Below, in pieces: positions 8,855 to 23,277 of a DNA stretch of 64,000 nucleotides (positions are counted from its first letter, which is position 1; each line of letters opens with the position of its first letter). The notes below the pieces were generated by a model, which had not been told where the DNA came from, made no database searches, and was given only the letters and a program-made list of their open reading frames with translations. The stretch covers positions 51,954,858-52,018,857 of the forward strand of contig OZ022503.1 of the NCBI GenBank assembly GCA_963989385.1, written 5' to 3'. The stretch is from Ctena decussata (Eukaryota; Mollusca; Bivalvia; Lucinida; Lucinidae). Both the position numbers and the translations under genes were made by a program.

Positions 8855-9055
8855 TGATGATGGATGATGACTTGTGATTTTACGTCCTTTTCAACAGTAT
8901 TTCAGTTATATCAGGACGATGGAAGGATGATAATGAAAGGCTGTGTGCAATGGAACCCCGTTTACGGTAGGAAAGATTCTCGCCTCAAGCGGGATTCGAA
9001 CCCGGTCCGCTAGATCAGTAGGCCAACGCTTAACCCACTGAGCTACCGGGGCTCC
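8855..9055 (-). mobile_element. SINE-2, unit 3
   Basis: Has the canonical A-box GCTCAGTGGG (plus strand CCCACTGAGC) also found in units 8 and 14-16; the other units have GCTCTGTGGG. Confidence 0.86.
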
Positions 9056-11724
9056 CATGCGACGAGAAGAATCAGCCCAGTCTGTGGTAACATTTATGCG
9101 TTCACAACATGTATAAACAATCTTGAGCATCATATACTGGAGCGCCGTAAAGTGTGAGAAAGGAATTGACACTAATCGGACTGCATTCGCTTTTACCAAG
9201 ATGGGGTGAAACCTTGAATATACCTCGTGTCGTGATAAAACCAGTCCTATGTTATACGCGTGTCTAGACTGGATGCATGCGCAATCAGAACAGGGTAGAC
9301 TACACATGAGCGTAGACATATCTTGGCACTTCCTGGTTGCGAATACATATTTTGCTTCAAACATTATGGGCTGCACGCACATTTTTCCTTGCGGAGGCCA
9401 TTTTAAGTCATGTCGTGATAAAATCAGCCTTATCATACATGCAAAACACATATGTCCAGACTAGTCTGTGCACTAGCACAAACAGAACTGGGTAGGTGCA
9501 CTAAGTATGCCTTCTGGGAATCAAACAGTGCACTGCACTTACTCCGACAGATTACACAGTTGCATAGACTTATCTTGGTACCCAAGTTTGCGTACAGCGT
9601 TAAACATATTTTGCCCGCACAAGGCTCATAACTTTCAACACAAGGGATGAGCATAAAATGCACGTGCAAATATGACCGACCATTGATTGTCTTGATTATA
9701 AGAGCCATACCCTTGGAAAATTGCCACATGTGACGAGAAGAATCAGCCCAGTCTGTGGTAACAGTTATGCGTTCACAACATATGTATAAACAATCTTGAG
9801 TATCATACACTGGAGCGCCGTAAAGTGTGCTAAAGGAATTGACACTAATCGGACTGCATTCGCTTTAACCAAGATGGGGTGAAACACATTTTTCCTTGCG
9901 CATACCTCGTGTCGTGATAAAACCAGTCCTATGTCATACGCAAAACACGCGTGTCTAGACTGGATGCATGCGCAATTAGAACAGGGTAGACTACACATTG
10001 GGTAGACATATCTTGGTACTGCCTGGTTACGTATACATACACATTTCCCCACAAAAACATTATGGGCTGAACACTCATTTTTCCTTGCGCAGGCCGTTTG
10101 AGTCTTGTCGTGATAAAATCAGCCTGATGATGTATGCAAAACACCTAAGTCCAGACTAGTCTGTGCACTAGCACAATCAGAACAGGGTAGGCGCAATAAG
10201 TATGCCTTCTGGGAACCAAACAGTGCACTGCACTTACTCTGACAGACTGCGCAGTTGCATAGACTTATCTTGGTACCCACTTTTTGCGCATAGCCGCAAA
10301 CATATTTTGCTCGGACAAGGTTCATAACGTTCAACAAAAGAGATGAGCCTAAAATGCACGTGCAAATATTACCGACCCTTGATTATCAATGATGTAACCC
10401 AAGAGCTGTTAGATTAACAAACAATTGCCGCAGTAATCCTAAATTTTGGGATAGATGTATCTGAGAAATCAGTTTAGAATCAGATCAAGATGTGCAATGC
10501 GTCATATCCTATCAGTATTTTTGACACTCTATCGGCTAGTATAAGCACCTGTTCAAATTTTAGAATAATTACAGTAATTTACAGGTGTCCCAATAGAGAG
10601 GGAAAATTAAACCGATGCAAACTGTTTGAACAGCATTACAGTACGCCCAGCAGGCACATGACGTCGTAATGATGTCGAAATGGTGTCACTGTGACGCCCC
10701 CATGCCGTATCGACGTCAATACTACGTCAGTCCGACGTCTTGTAACTGCTGGGCAGTAAAGTATATCCCAGCGGGCGCATGACGTCAGAATGACGTCGAT
10801 ATGTTGTAATCTGGTTGCGTCGACGTCAATGCGACGTCATTATAACGCTGTGTGCCAGCTGGGTAGTATGAATCAATGTGCAGATCTGATCCATCTCTTT
10901 GGGCTTTCCATTAGGTATCAGAAAAAAATAATGAAATTAGAAGTCTGTCCACAGTCACAACTGAGTATTCTATGTCCACGTTTCATTAGCATCGATCTTC
11001 AGACGAAGAAAGCAATTCGATAGGGAAAAGAAATGATGCCAAAATTTGTACATTTTGCCAAATTCTACATTTCGATCATACAAAACTAAAATTGACAAGA
11101 AAGAATTCATAACTGCCTTTTTAATTTATTTATTATTTTTTATTTGTTTTAATTATTGCAGAACTTAAATGTACAGATAATTAGTTGTGTCTGCGTGTGT
11201 GTTTTACTGCTCAAATTTTAGTATGTGCTACATAGAAATTTTGGCATGCATTTATTATTCTAACGGACCACTAGGGTTTAGCTCCCATAAAGTGCGGGTC
11301 ACTATGGTGCTTATATGGGTTCCATCTGTTTGTGCGACTCCACTTTGGTTGAAGGTATATCATTGTAGAGTCCGGATGCGCTTAAACAGGCGCACAGGCT
11401 GCGACCTTGTACCCATGCCCCTGTGCTTGCGCCACGTCTATGTTGTAGAGACAGGCCGCAGTAAAAGTATCAAGGACGCAGTAGACAGACAGTAGACACT
11501 TCATTGGACAGTAAGTAGTATACAGAAAACCGCGAACAGCATGCACTTCTTTTCAGCATGCTCCAAAAGGAAGAGCGAGTAGACAGCGCACAGTAGTCGG
11601 TAAACGGTAGACTTTAACGTAGAAAGAAACGTATTTTCCTTCGCACAGCTTAAAATACATGTATGGGGGGATATAAAAGAAAAAATAATAAAACTAGAAA
11701 ATAAATAAAGAAAAGCAGGCAAAA

Positions 11725-11842
11725 GTCTGCAACTCCCGGTATTCCCAGACGATTACCCATCCAAATACTTACCGGGTTCGACGTTGCTTAACTTCGGTGA
11801 TCGGACGAGAATTGGTGTTTTCAAGGTCATATGGCGGTAGAC
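11725..11842 (-). rRNA. 5S rRNA-like segment, copy 4
   Basis: Reads identical to copy 1. A base change (CTGCCG instead of CTGCAG near 11920) lies upstream of the minus-strand 5' end, outside the 5S itself. Confidence 0.77.
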
Positions 11843-12463
11843 AACAAAGTACCGATTTTTAACATTTCCAAAGTCTACTTTTGAGAGTTTGAGATAAGTA
11901 GAATAGTTATAATATCCTGCCGTTTTTGCCACTGAGACACACATTGCAGGCCTAGTAGAGCAGTGGTATCAGGCTCTGCGCTGTTTGCAGTTCAGTCTCA
12001 TCAAGACAGCGAACACAAAATGTTGAATCATCATTGAATCAACGTTGATTCAATGTGATTCAATAGTTTGTGATCAGTTGGTGAACTAAAGCAAAGTACC
12101 TTCAAGAAGCCTCTTTATCACTAAGTAAAAGTTTGCGCCTCATATAATCAGCTATGTCTAAAGTAACATGTAACCGTCAATATCAACGTTAATTCAAGGT
12201 CATAGTATTTAACGTGAATGACACGCCGTTGTTTCAGCGTTGTGTGTCAGCTGAGCATGAGCTGTTCAGTTCAATTCTCCTAACGACGTTCCCCAAGTGG
12301 CACAGCGGTACGTAACCATAGTTGCACGCACTTGTCGCCGTGTTTGCCGGGAGGCCGGGTGATGGTCTAAATATATATAGTGTTGTTTGCCAAAGTGTTG
12401 CTTACTACGCGAAAAGAACAAATTCCTTTTTTTGTAATATTACTGTGCATTCTTTAAGAGCTG

Positions 12464-12621
12464 GAGCGGCTGTAGTGTAGTGTATAACACTCCAGACTAC
12501 CAATCTAGGGGTCGCAAGATCGATCCCCCGCTTCTCCGGTCTTTCGGATGAGACTATAAACCGAGGTCCCGTCTCCATATGAACTCGTTGTTGGTGGGAC
12601 GTTAAACCCGAGTTCACTCAC
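12464..12621 (+). mobile_element. SINE-1, unit 4
   Basis: Same element with both duplications; the upstream flank has the ACTGTGCATTC variant but a 7-T run. Confidence 0.83.
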
Positions 12622-12665
12622 TCTTTAAGAGCTGTACCATCGGAAAAATACCACATGCGACGAGA

Positions 12666-12866
12666 TGATGATGGATGATGACTTGTGATTTTACGTCCTT
12701 TTCAACAGTATTTCAGTTATATCAGGACGATGGAAGGATGATAATGAAAGGCTGTGTGCAATGGAACCCCGTTTACGGTAGGAAAGATTCTCGCCTCAAG
12801 CGGGATTCGAACCCGGTCCGCTAGATCAGTAGGCCAACGCTTAACCCACAGAGCTACCGGGGCTCC
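12666..12866 (-). mobile_element. SINE-2, unit 4
   Basis: Derived A-box GCTCTGTGGG; both 12-bp duplications intact. Confidence 0.86.
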
Positions 12867-15537
12867 CATGCGACGAGAAGAATCAGCCCAGTCTGTGGTA
12901 ACATTTATGCGTTCACAACATGTATAAACAATCTTATGCATCATATACTGGAGCGCCGTAAAGTGTGAGAAAGGAATTGACACTAATCGGACTGCATTCG
13001 CTTTTACCAAGATGGGGTGAAACCTTGAATATACCTCGTGTCGTGATAAAAAACCAGTCCTATGTTATACGCGTGTCTAGACTGGATGCATGCGCAATCA
13101 GAACAGGGTAGACTACACATGAGCGTAGACATATCTTGGCACTTCCTGGTTGCGAATACATATTTTGCTTCAAACATTATGGGCTGCACGCACATTTTTC
13201 CTTGCGGAGGCCATTTTAAGTCATGTCGTGATAAAATCAGCCTTATCATACATGCAAAACACATATGTCCAGACTAGTCTGTGCACTAGCACAAACAGAA
13301 CTGGGTAGGTGCACTAAGTATGCCTTCTGGGAATCAAACAGTGCACTGCACTTACTCCGACAGATTACACAGTTGCATAGACTTATCTTGGTACCCAAGT
13401 TTGCGTACAGCGTCAAACATATTTTGCCCGCACAAGGCTCATAACTTTCAACACAAGGGATGAGCATAAAATGCACGTGCAAATATGACCGACCATTGAT
13501 TGTCTTGATTATAAGAGCCATACCCTTGGAAAATTGCCACATGTGACGAGAAGAATCAGCCCAGTCTGTGGTAACAGTTATGCGTTCACAACATATGTAT
13601 AAACAATCTTGAGTATCATACACTGGAGCGCCGTAAAGTGTGCTAAAGGAATTGACACTAATCGGACTGCATTCGCTTTAACCAAGATGGGGTGAAACAC
13701 ATTTTTCCTTGCGCATACCTCGTGTCGTGATAAAACCAGTCCTATGTCATACGCAAAACACGCGTGTCTAGACTGGATGCATGCGCAATTAGAACAGGGT
13801 AGACTACACATTGGGTAGACATATCTTGGTACTGCCTGGTTACGTATACATACACATTTCCCCACAAAAACATTATGGGCTGAACACTCATTTTTCCTTG
13901 CGCAGGCCGTTTGAGTCTTGTCGTGATAAAATCAGCCTGATGATGTATGCAAAACACCTAAGTCCAGACTAGTCTGTGCACTAGCACAATCAGAACAGGG
14001 TAGGCGCAATAAGTATGCCTTCTGGGAACCAAACAGTGCACTGCACTTACTCTGACAGACTGCGCAGTTGCATAGACTTATCTTGGTACCCACTTTTTGC
14101 GCATAGCCGCAAACATATTTTGCTCGGACAAGGTTCATAACGTTCAACAAAAGAGATGAGCCTAAAATGCACGTGCAAATATTACCGACCCTTGATTATC
14201 AATGATGTAACCCAAGAGCTGTTAGATTAACAAACAATTGCCGCAGTAATCCTAAATTTTGGGATAGATGTATCTGAGAAATCAGTTTAGAATCAGATCA
14301 AGATGTGCAATGCGTCATATCCTATCAGTATTTTTGACACTCTATCGGCTAGTATAAGCACCTGTTCAAATTTTAGAATAATTACAGTAATTTACAGGTG
14401 TCCCAATAGAGAGGGAAAATTAAACCGATGCAAACTGTTTGAACAGCATTACAGTACGCCCAGCAGGCACATGACGTCGTAATGATGTCGAAATGGTGTC
14501 ACTGTGACGCCCCCATGCCGTATCGACGTCAATACTACGTCAGTCCGACGTCTTGTAACTGCTGGGCAGTAAAGTATATCCCAGCGGGCGCATGACGTCA
14601 GAATGACGTCGATATGTTGTAATCTGGTTGCGTCGACGTCAATGCGACGTCATTATAACGCTGTGTGCCAGCTGGGTAGTATGAATCAATGTGCAGATCT
14701 GATCCATCTCTTTGGGCTTTCCATTAGGTATCAGAAAAAGATAATGAAATTAGAAGTCTGTCCACAGTCACAACTGAGTATTCTATGTCCACGTTTCATT
14801 AGCATCGATCTTCAGACGAAGAAAGCAATTCGATAGGGAAAAGAAATGATGCCAAAATTTGTACATTTTGCCAAATTCTACATTTCGATCATACAAAACT
14901 AAAATTGACAAGAAAGAATTCATAACTGCCTTTTTAATTTATTTATTATTTTTTATTTGTTTTAATTATTGCAGAACTTAAATGTACAGATAATTAGTTG
15001 TGTCTGCGTGTGTGTTTTACTGCTCAAATTTTAGTATGTGCTACATAGAAATTTTGGCATGCATTTATTATTCTAACGGACCACTAGGGTTTAGCTCCCA
15101 TAAAGTGCGGGTCACTATGGTGCTTATATGGGTTCCATCTGTTTGTGCGACTCCACTTTGGTTGAAGGTATATCATTGTAGAGTCCGGATGCGCTTAAAC
15201 AGGCGCACAGGCTGCGACCTTGTACCCATGCCCCTGTGCTTGCGCCACGTCTATGTTGTAGAGACAGGCCGCAGTAAAAGTATCAAGGACGCAGTAGACA
15301 GACAGTAGACACTTCATTGGACAGTAAGTAGTATACAGAAAACCGCGAACAGCATGCACTTCTTTTCAGCATGCTCCAAAAGGAAGAGCGAGTAGACAGC
15401 GCACAGTAGTCGGTAAACGGTAGACTTTAACGTAGAAAGAAACGTATTTTCCTTCGCACAGCTTAAAATACATGTATGGGGGGATATAAAAGAAAAAATA
15501 ATAAAACTAGAAAATAAATAAAGAAAAGCAGGCAAAA

Positions 15538-15655
15538 GTCTGCAACTCCCGGTATTCCCAGACGATTACCCATCCAAATACTTACCGGGTTCGACGTTGC
15601 TTAACTTCGGTGATCGGACGAGAATTGGTGTTTTCAAGGTCATATGGCGGTAGAC
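15538..15655 (-). rRNA. 5S rRNA-like segment, copy 5
   Basis: Reads identical to copy 1, with its TTTT terminator at 15534-15537. Confidence 0.77.
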
Positions 15656-16276
15656 AACAAAGTACCGATTTTTAACATTTCCAAAGTCTACTTTTGAGAG
15701 TTTGAGATAAGTAGAATAGTTATAATATCCTGCAGTTTTTGCCACTGAGACACACATTGCAGGCCTAGTAGAGCAGTGGTATCAGGCTCTGCGCTGTTTG
15801 CAGTTCAGTCTCATCAAGACAGCGAACACAAAATGTTGAATCATCATTGAATCAACGTTGATTCAATGTGATTCAATAGTTTGTGATCAGTTGGTGAACT
15901 AAAGCAAAGTACCTTCAAGAAGCCTCTTTATCACTAAGTAAAAGTTTGCGCCTCATATAATCAGCTATGTCTAAAGTAACATGTAACCGTCAATATCAAC
16001 GTTAATTCAAGGTCATAGCATTTAACGTGGATGACACGCCGTTGTTTCAGCGTTGTGTGTCAGCTGAGCATGAGCTGTTCAGTTCAATTCTCCTAACGAC
16101 GTTCCCCAAGTGGCACAGCGGTACGTAACCATAGTTGCACGCACTTGTCGCCGTGTTTGCCGGGAGGCCGGGTGATGGTCTAAATATATATAGTGTTGTT
16201 TGCCAAAGTGTTGCTTACTACGCGAAAAGAACAAATTCCTTTTTTTGTAATATTACTGTGCATTCTTTAAGAGCTG

Positions 16277-16434
16277 GAGCGGCTGTAGTGTAGTGTATAA
16301 CACTCCAGACTACCAATCTAGGGGTCGCAAGATCGATCCCCCGCTTCTCCGGTCTTTCGGATGAGACTATAAACCGAGGTCCCGTCTCCATATGAACTCG
16401 TTGTTGGTGGGACGTTAAACCCGAGTTCACTCAC
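16277..16434 (+). mobile_element. SINE-1, unit 5
   Basis: Same element with both duplications; upstream ACTGTGCATTC variant. Confidence 0.83.
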
Positions 16435-16478
16435 TCTTTAAGAGCTGTACCATCGGAAAAATACCACATGCGACGAGA

Positions 16479-16679
16479 TGATGATGGATGATGACTTGTG
16501 ATTTTACGTCCTTTTCAACAGTATTTCAGTTATATCAGGACGATGGAAGGATGATAATGAAAGGCTGTGTGCAATGGAACCCCGTTTACGGTAGGAAAGA
16601 TTCTCGCCTCAAGCGGGATTCGAACCCGGTCCGCTAGATCAGTAGGCCAACGCTTAACCCACAGAGCTACCGGGGCTCC
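16479..16679 (-). mobile_element. SINE-2, unit 5
   Basis: Derived A-box GCTCTGTGGG; both 12-bp duplications intact. Confidence 0.86.
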
Positions 16680-19348
16680 CATGCGACGAGAAGAATCAGC
16701 CCAGTCTGTGGTAACATTTATGCGTTCACAACATGTATAAACAATCTTGAGCATCATATACTGGAGCGCCGTAAAGTGTGAGAAAGGAATTGACACTAAT
16801 CGGACTGCATTCGCTTTTACCAAGATGGGGTGAAACCTTGCATATACCTCGTGTCGTGATAAAACCAGTCCTATGTTATACGCGTGTCTAGACTGGATGC
16901 ATGCGCAATCAGAACAGGGTAGACTACACATGAGCGTAGACATATCTTGGCACTTCCTGGTTGCGAATACATATTTTGCTTCAAACATTATGGGCTGCAC
17001 GCACATTTTTCCTTGCGGAGGCCATTTTAAGTCATGTCGTGATAAAATCAGCCTTATCATACATGCAAAACACATATGTCCAGACTAGTCTGTGCACTAG
17101 CACAAACAGAACTGGGTAGGTGCACTAAGTATGCCTTCTGGGAATCAAACAGTGCACTGCACTTACTCCGACAGATTACACAGTTGCATAGACTTATCTT
17201 GGTACCCAAGTTTGCGTACAGCGTTAAACATATTTTGCCCGCACAAGGCTCATAACTTTCAACACAAGGGATGAGCATAAAATGCACGTGCAAATATGAC
17301 CGACCATTGATTGTCTTGATTATAAGAGCCATACCCTTGGAAAATTGCCACATGTGACGAGAAGAATCAGCCCAGTCTGTGGTAACAGTTATGCGTTCAC
17401 AACATATGTATAAACAATCTTGAGTATCATACACTGGAGCGCCGTAAAGTGTGCTAAAGGAATTGACACTAATCGGACTGCATTCGCTTTAACCAAGATG
17501 GGGTGAAACACATTTTTCCTTGCGCATACCTCGTGTCGTGATAAAACCAGTCCTATGTCATACGCAAAACACGCGTGTCTAGACTGGATGCATGCGCAAT
17601 TAGAACAGGGTAGACTACACATTGGGTAGACATATCTTGGTACTGCCTGGTTACGTATACATACACATTTCCCCACAAAAACATTATGGGCTGAACACTC
17701 ATTTTTCCTTGCGCAGGCCGTTTGAGTCTTGTCGTGATAAAATCAGCCTGATGATGTATGCAAAACACCTAAGTCCAGACTAGTCTGTGCACTAGCACAA
17801 TCAGAACAGGGTAGGCGCAATAAGTATGCCTTCTGGGAACCAAACAGTGCACTGCACTTACTCTGACAGACTGCGCAGTTGCATAGACTTATCTTGGTAC
17901 CCACTTTTTGCGCATAGCCGCAAACATATTTTGCTCGGACAAGGTTCATAACGTTCAACAAAAGAGATGAGCCTAAAATGCACGTGCAAATATTACCGAC
18001 CCTTGATTATCAATGATGTAACCCAAGAGCTGTTAGATTAACAAACAATTGCCGCAGTAATCCTAAATTTTGGGATAGATGTATCTGAGAAATCAGTTTA
18101 GAATCAGATCAAGATGTGCAATGCGTCATATCCTATCAGTATTTTTGACACTCTATCGGCTAGTATAAGCACCTGTTCAAATTTTAGAATAATTACAGTA
18201 ATTTACAGGTGTCCCAATAGAGAGGGAAAATTAAACCGATGCAAACTGTTTGAACAGCATTACAGTACGCCCAGCAGGCACATGACGTCGTAATGATGTC
18301 GAAATGGTGTCACTGTGACGCCCCCATGCCGTATCGACGTCAATACTACGTCAGTCCGACGTCTTGTAACTGCTGGGCAGTAAAGTATATCCCAGCGGGC
18401 GCATGACGTCAGAATGACGTCGATATGTTGTAATCTGGTTGCGTCGACGTCAATGCGACGTCATTATAACGCTGTGTGCCAGCTGGGTAGTATGAATCAA
18501 TGTGCAGATCTGATCCATCTCTTTGGGCTTTCCATTAGGTATCAGAAAAAAATAATGAAATTAGAAGTCTGTCCACAGTCACAACTGAGTATTCTATGTC
18601 CACGTTTCATTAGCATCGATCTTCAGACGAAGAAAGCAATTCGATAGGGAAAAGAAATGATGCCAAAATTTGTACATTTTGCCAAATTCTACATTTCGAT
18701 CATACAAAACTAAAATTGACAAGAAAGAATTCATAACTGCCTTTTTAATTTATTTATTATTTTTTATTTGTTTTAATTATTGCAGAACTTAAATGTACAG
18801 ATAATTAGTTGTGTCTGCGTGTGTGTTTTACTGCTCAAATTTTAGTATGTGCTACATAGAAATTTTGGCATGCATTTATTATTCTAACGGACCACTAGGG
18901 TTTAGCTCCCATAAAGTGCGGGTCACTATGGTGCTTATATGGGTTCCATCTGTTTGTGCGACTCCACTTTGGTTGAAGGTATATCATTGTAGAGTCCGGA
19001 TGCGCTTAAACAGGCGCACAGGCTGCGACCTTGTACCCATGCCCCTGTGCTTGCGCCACGTCTATGTTGTAGAGACAGGCCGCAGTAAAAGTATCAAGGA
19101 CGCAGTAGACAGACAGTAGACACTTCATTGGACAGTAAGTAGTATACAGAAAACCGCGAACAGCATGCACTTCTTTTCAGCATGCTCCAAAAGGAAGAGC
19201 GAGTAGACAGCGCACAGTAGTCGGTAAACGGTAGACTTTAACGTAGAAAGAAACGTATTTTCCTTCGCACAGCTTAAAATACATGTATGGGGGGATATAA
19301 AAGAAAAAATAATAAAACTAGAAAATAAATAAAGAAAAGCAGGCAAAA

Positions 19349-19466
19349 GTCTGCAACTCCCGGTATTCCCAGACGATTACCCATCCAAATACTTACCGGG
19401 TTCGACGTTGCTTAACTTCGGTGATCGGACGAGAATTGGTGTTTTCAAGGTCATATGGCGGTAGAC
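19349..19466 (-). rRNA. 5S rRNA-like segment, copy 6
   Basis: Reads identical to copy 1, with its TTTT terminator at 19345-19348. Confidence 0.77.
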
Positions 19467-20087
19467 AACAAAGTACCGATTTTTAACATTTCCAAAGTCT
19501 ACTTTTGAGAGTTTGAGATAAGTAGAATAGTTATAATATCCTGCAGTTTTTGCCACTGAGACACACATTGCAGGCCTAGTAGAGCAGTGGTATCAGGCTC
19601 TGCGCTGTTTGCAGTTCAGTCTCATCAAGACAGCGAACACAAAATGTTGAATCATCATTGAATCAACGTTGATTCAATGTGATTCAATAGTTTGTGATCA
19701 GTTGGTGAACTAAAGCAAAGTACCTTCAAGAAGCCTCTTTATCACTAAGTAAAAGTTTGCGCCTCATATAATCAGCTATGTCTAAAGTAACATGTAACCG
19801 TCAATATCAACGTTAATTCAAGGTCATAGCATTTAACGTGGATGACACGCCGTTGTTTCAGCGTTGTGTGTCAGCTGAGCATGAGCTGTTCAGTTCAATT
19901 CTCCTAACGACGTTCCCCAAGTGGCACAGCGGTACGTAACCATAGTTGCACGCACTTGTCGCCGTGTTTGCCGGGAGGCCGGGTGATGGTCTAAATATAT
20001 ATAGTGTTGTTTGCCAAAGTGTTGCTTACTACGCGAAAAGAACAAATTCCTTTTTTTGTAATATTACTGCGCATTCTTTAAGAGCTG

Positions 20088-20245
20088 GAGCGGCTGTAGT
20101 GTAGTGTATAACACTCCAGACTACCAATCTAGGGGTCGCAAGATCGATCCCCCGCTTCTCCGGTCTTTCGGATGAGACTATAAACCGAGGTCCCGTCTCC
20201 ATATGAACTCGTTGTTGGTGGGACGTTAAACCCGAGTTCACTCAC
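20088..20245 (+). mobile_element. SINE-1, unit 6
   Basis: Same element with both duplications; upstream flank ACTGCGCATTC. Confidence 0.83.
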
Positions 20246-20289
20246 TCTTTAAGAGCTGTACCATCGGAAAAATACCACATGCGACGAGA

Positions 20290-20490
20290 TGATGATGGAT
20301 GATGACTTGTGATTTTACGTCCTTTTCAACAGTATTTCAGTTATATCAGGACGATGGAAGGATGATAATGAAAGGCTGTGTGCAATGGAACCCCGTTTAC
20401 GGTAGGAAAGATTCTCGCCTCAAGCGGGATTCGAACCCGGTCCGCTAGATCAGTAGGCCAACGCTTAACCCACAGAGCTACCGGGGCTCA
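20290..20490 (-). mobile_element. SINE-2, unit 6
   Basis: The junction reads GGGGCTCACATGCG instead of GGGGCTCCCATGCG, which extends the apparent target duplication to CACATGCGACGAGA. Shared with units 9, 10 and 11. Confidence 0.86.
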
Positions 20491-23159
20491 CATGCGACGA
20501 GAAGAATCAGCCCAGTCTGTGGTAACATTTATGCGTTCACAACATGTATAAACAATCTTATGCATCATATACTGGAGCGCCGTAAAGTGTGAGAAAGGAA
20601 TTGACACTAATCGGACTGCATTCGCTTTTACCAAGATGGGGTGAAACCTTGCATATACCTCGTGTCGTGATAAAACCAATCCTATGTTATACGCGTGTCT
20701 AGACTGGATGCATGCGCAATCAGAACAGGGTAGACTACACATGAGCGTAGACATATCTTGGCACTTCCTGGTTGCGAATACATATTTTGCTTCAAACATT
20801 ATGGGCTGCACGCACATTTTTCCTTGCGGAGGCCATTTTAAGTCATGTCGTGATAAAATCAGCCTTATCATACATGCAAAACACATATGTCCAGACTAGT
20901 CTGTGCACTAGCACAAACAGAACTGGGTAGGTGCACTAAGTATGCCTTCTGGGAATCAAACAGTGCACTGCACTTACTCCGACAGATTACACAGTTGCAT
21001 AGACTTATCTTGGTACCCAAGTTTGCGTACAGCGTTAAACATATTTTGCCCGCACAAGGCTCATAACTTTCAACACAAGGGATGAGCATAAAATGCACGT
21101 GCAAATATGACCGACCATTGATTGTCTTGATTATAAGAGCCATACCCTTGGAAAATTGCCACATGTGACGAGAAGAATCAGCCCAGTCTGTGGTAACAGT
21201 TATGCGTTCACAACATATGTATAAACAATCTTGAGTATCATACACTGGAGCGCCGTAAAGTGTGCTAAAGGAATTGACACTAATCGGACTGCATTCGCTT
21301 TAACCAAGATGGGGTGAAACACATTTTTCCTTGCGCATACCTCGTGTCGTGATAAAACCAGTCCTATGTCATACGCAAAACACGCGTGTCTAGACTGGAT
21401 GCATGCGCAATTAGAACAGGGTAGACTACACATTGGGTAGACATATCTTGGTACTGCCTGGTTACGTATACATACACATTTCCCCACAAAAACATTATGG
21501 GCTGAACACTCATTTTTCCTTGCGCAGGCCGTTTGAGTCTTGTCGTGATAAAATCAGCCTGATGATGTATGCAAAACACCTAAGTCCAGACTAGTCTGTG
21601 CACTAGCACAATCAGAACAGGGTAGGCGCAATAAGTATGCCTTCTGGGAACCAAACAGTGCACTGCACTTACTCTGACAGACTGCGCAGTTGCATAGACT
21701 TATCTTGGTACCCACTTTTTGCGCATAGCCGCAAACATATTTTGCTCGGACAAGGTTCATAACGTTCAACAAAAGAGATGAGCCTAAAATGCACGTGCAA
21801 ATATTACCGACCCTTGATTATCAATGATGTAACCCAAGAGCTGTTAGATTAACAAACAATTGCCGCAGTAATCCTAAATTTTGGGATAGATGTATCTGAG
21901 AAATCAGTTTAGAATCAGATCAAGATGTGCAATGCGTCATATCCTATCAGTATTTTTGACACTCTATCGGCTAGTATAAGCACCTGTTCAAATTTTAGAA
22001 TAATTACAGTAATTTACAGGTGTCCCAATAGAGAGGGAAAATTAAACCGATGCAAACTGTTTGAACAGCATTACAGTACGCCCAGCAGGCACATGACGTC
22101 GTAATGATGTCGAAATGGTGTCACTGTGACGCCCCCATGCCGTATCGACGTCAATACTACGTCAGTCCGACGTCTTGTAACTGCTGGGCAGTAAAGTATA
22201 TCCCAGCGGGCGCATGACGTCAGAATGACGTCGATATGTTGTAATCTGGTTGCGTCGACGTCAATGCGACGTCATTATAACGCTGTGTGCCAGCTGGGTA
22301 GTATGAATCAATGTGCAGATCTGATCCATCTCTTTGGGCTTTCCATTAGGTATCAGAAAAAAATAATGAAATTAGAAGTCTGTCCACAGTCACAACTGAG
22401 TATTCTATGTCCACGTTTCATTAGCATCGATCTTCAGACGAAGAAAGCAATTCGATAGGGAAAAGAAATGATGCCAAAATTTGTACATTTTGCCAAATTC
22501 TACATTTCGATCATACAAAACTAAAATTGACAAGAAAGAATTCATAACTGCCTTTTTAATTTATTTATTATTTTTTATTTGTTTTAATTATTGCAGAACT
22601 TAAATGTACAGATAATTAGTTGTGTCTGCGTGTGTGTTTTACTGCTCAAATTTTAGTATGTGCTACATAGAAATTTTGGCATGCATTTATTATTCTAACG
22701 GACCACTAGGGTTTAGCTCCCATAAAGTGCGGGTCACTATGGTGCTTATATGGGTTCCATCTGTTTGTGCGACTCCACTTTGGTTGAAGGTATATCATTG
22801 TAGAGTCCGGATGCGCTTAAACAGGCGCACAGGCTGCGACCTTGTACCCATGCCCCTGTGCTTGCGCCACGTCTATGTTGTAGAGACAGGCCGCAGTAAA
22901 AGTATCAAGGACGCAGTAGACAGACAGTAGACACTTCATTGGACAGTAAGTAGTATACAGAAAACCGCGAACAGCATGCACTTCTTTTCAGCATGCTCCA
23001 AAAGGAAGAGCGAGTAGACAGCGCACAGTAGTCGGTAAACGGTAGACTTTAACGTAGAAAGAAACGTATTTTCCTTCGCACAGCTTAAAATACATGTATG
23101 GGGGGATATAAAAGAAAAAATAATAAAACTAGAAAATAAATAAAGAAAAGCAGGCAAAA

Positions 23160-23277
23160 GTCTGCAACTCCCGGTATTCCCAGACGATTACCCATCCAAA
23201 TACTTACCGGGTTCGACGTTGCTTAACTTCGGTGATCGGACGAGAATTGGTGTTTTCAAGGTCATATGGCGGTAGAC
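23160..23277 (-). rRNA. 5S rRNA-like segment, copy 7
   Basis: Reads identical to copy 1, with its TTTT terminator at 23156-23159. Confidence 0.77.

Larger units (their letters stand above)
7913..11724. repeat. Array unit 3 (3812 bp)
   Basis: Shares with unit 8 the 8-T run, canonical SINE-2 A-box and ACTGTGCATTC. CATAGCATTTAACGTGGATG variant, short A-run (ATAAAACC) after SINE-2, and GCGTTAAAC in subrepeat A shared with units 5 and 6. MITE-like pair at 10644-10864. Confidence 0.95.
11725..15537. repeat. Array unit 4 (3813 bp)
   Basis: A mosaic: it has the CTTATGCATCAT variant of units 6 and 9-11 but the long A-run of units 1 and 2. Private AAAAAGATAATG near 14740. MITE-like pair at 14457-14677. 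Confidence 0.95.
15538..19348. repeat. Array unit 5 (3811 bp)
   Basis: CATAGCATTTAACGTGGATG variant, short A-run, CTTGCATATACC, GCGTTAAAC in subrepeat A. MITE-like pair at 18268-18488. Confidence 0.95.
19349..23159. repeat. Array unit 6 (3811 bp)
   Basis: Founder-like member of the group 6, 9, 10, 11: extended SINE-2 duplication, CTTATGCATCAT, AAAACCAATCC. It differs from 9-11 by GCGTTAAAC. MITE-like pair at 22079-22299. Confidence 0.95.

Noticed and set aside
8906..9451. 181-codon minus-strand open frame (also at 16530-17075 and 27966-28511)
   Set aside because: It appears only in some of the units with the shorter A-run (ATAAAACC) and runs through SINE-2 and subrepeat A. Other units are interrupted, and the sequence has no protein-like features.
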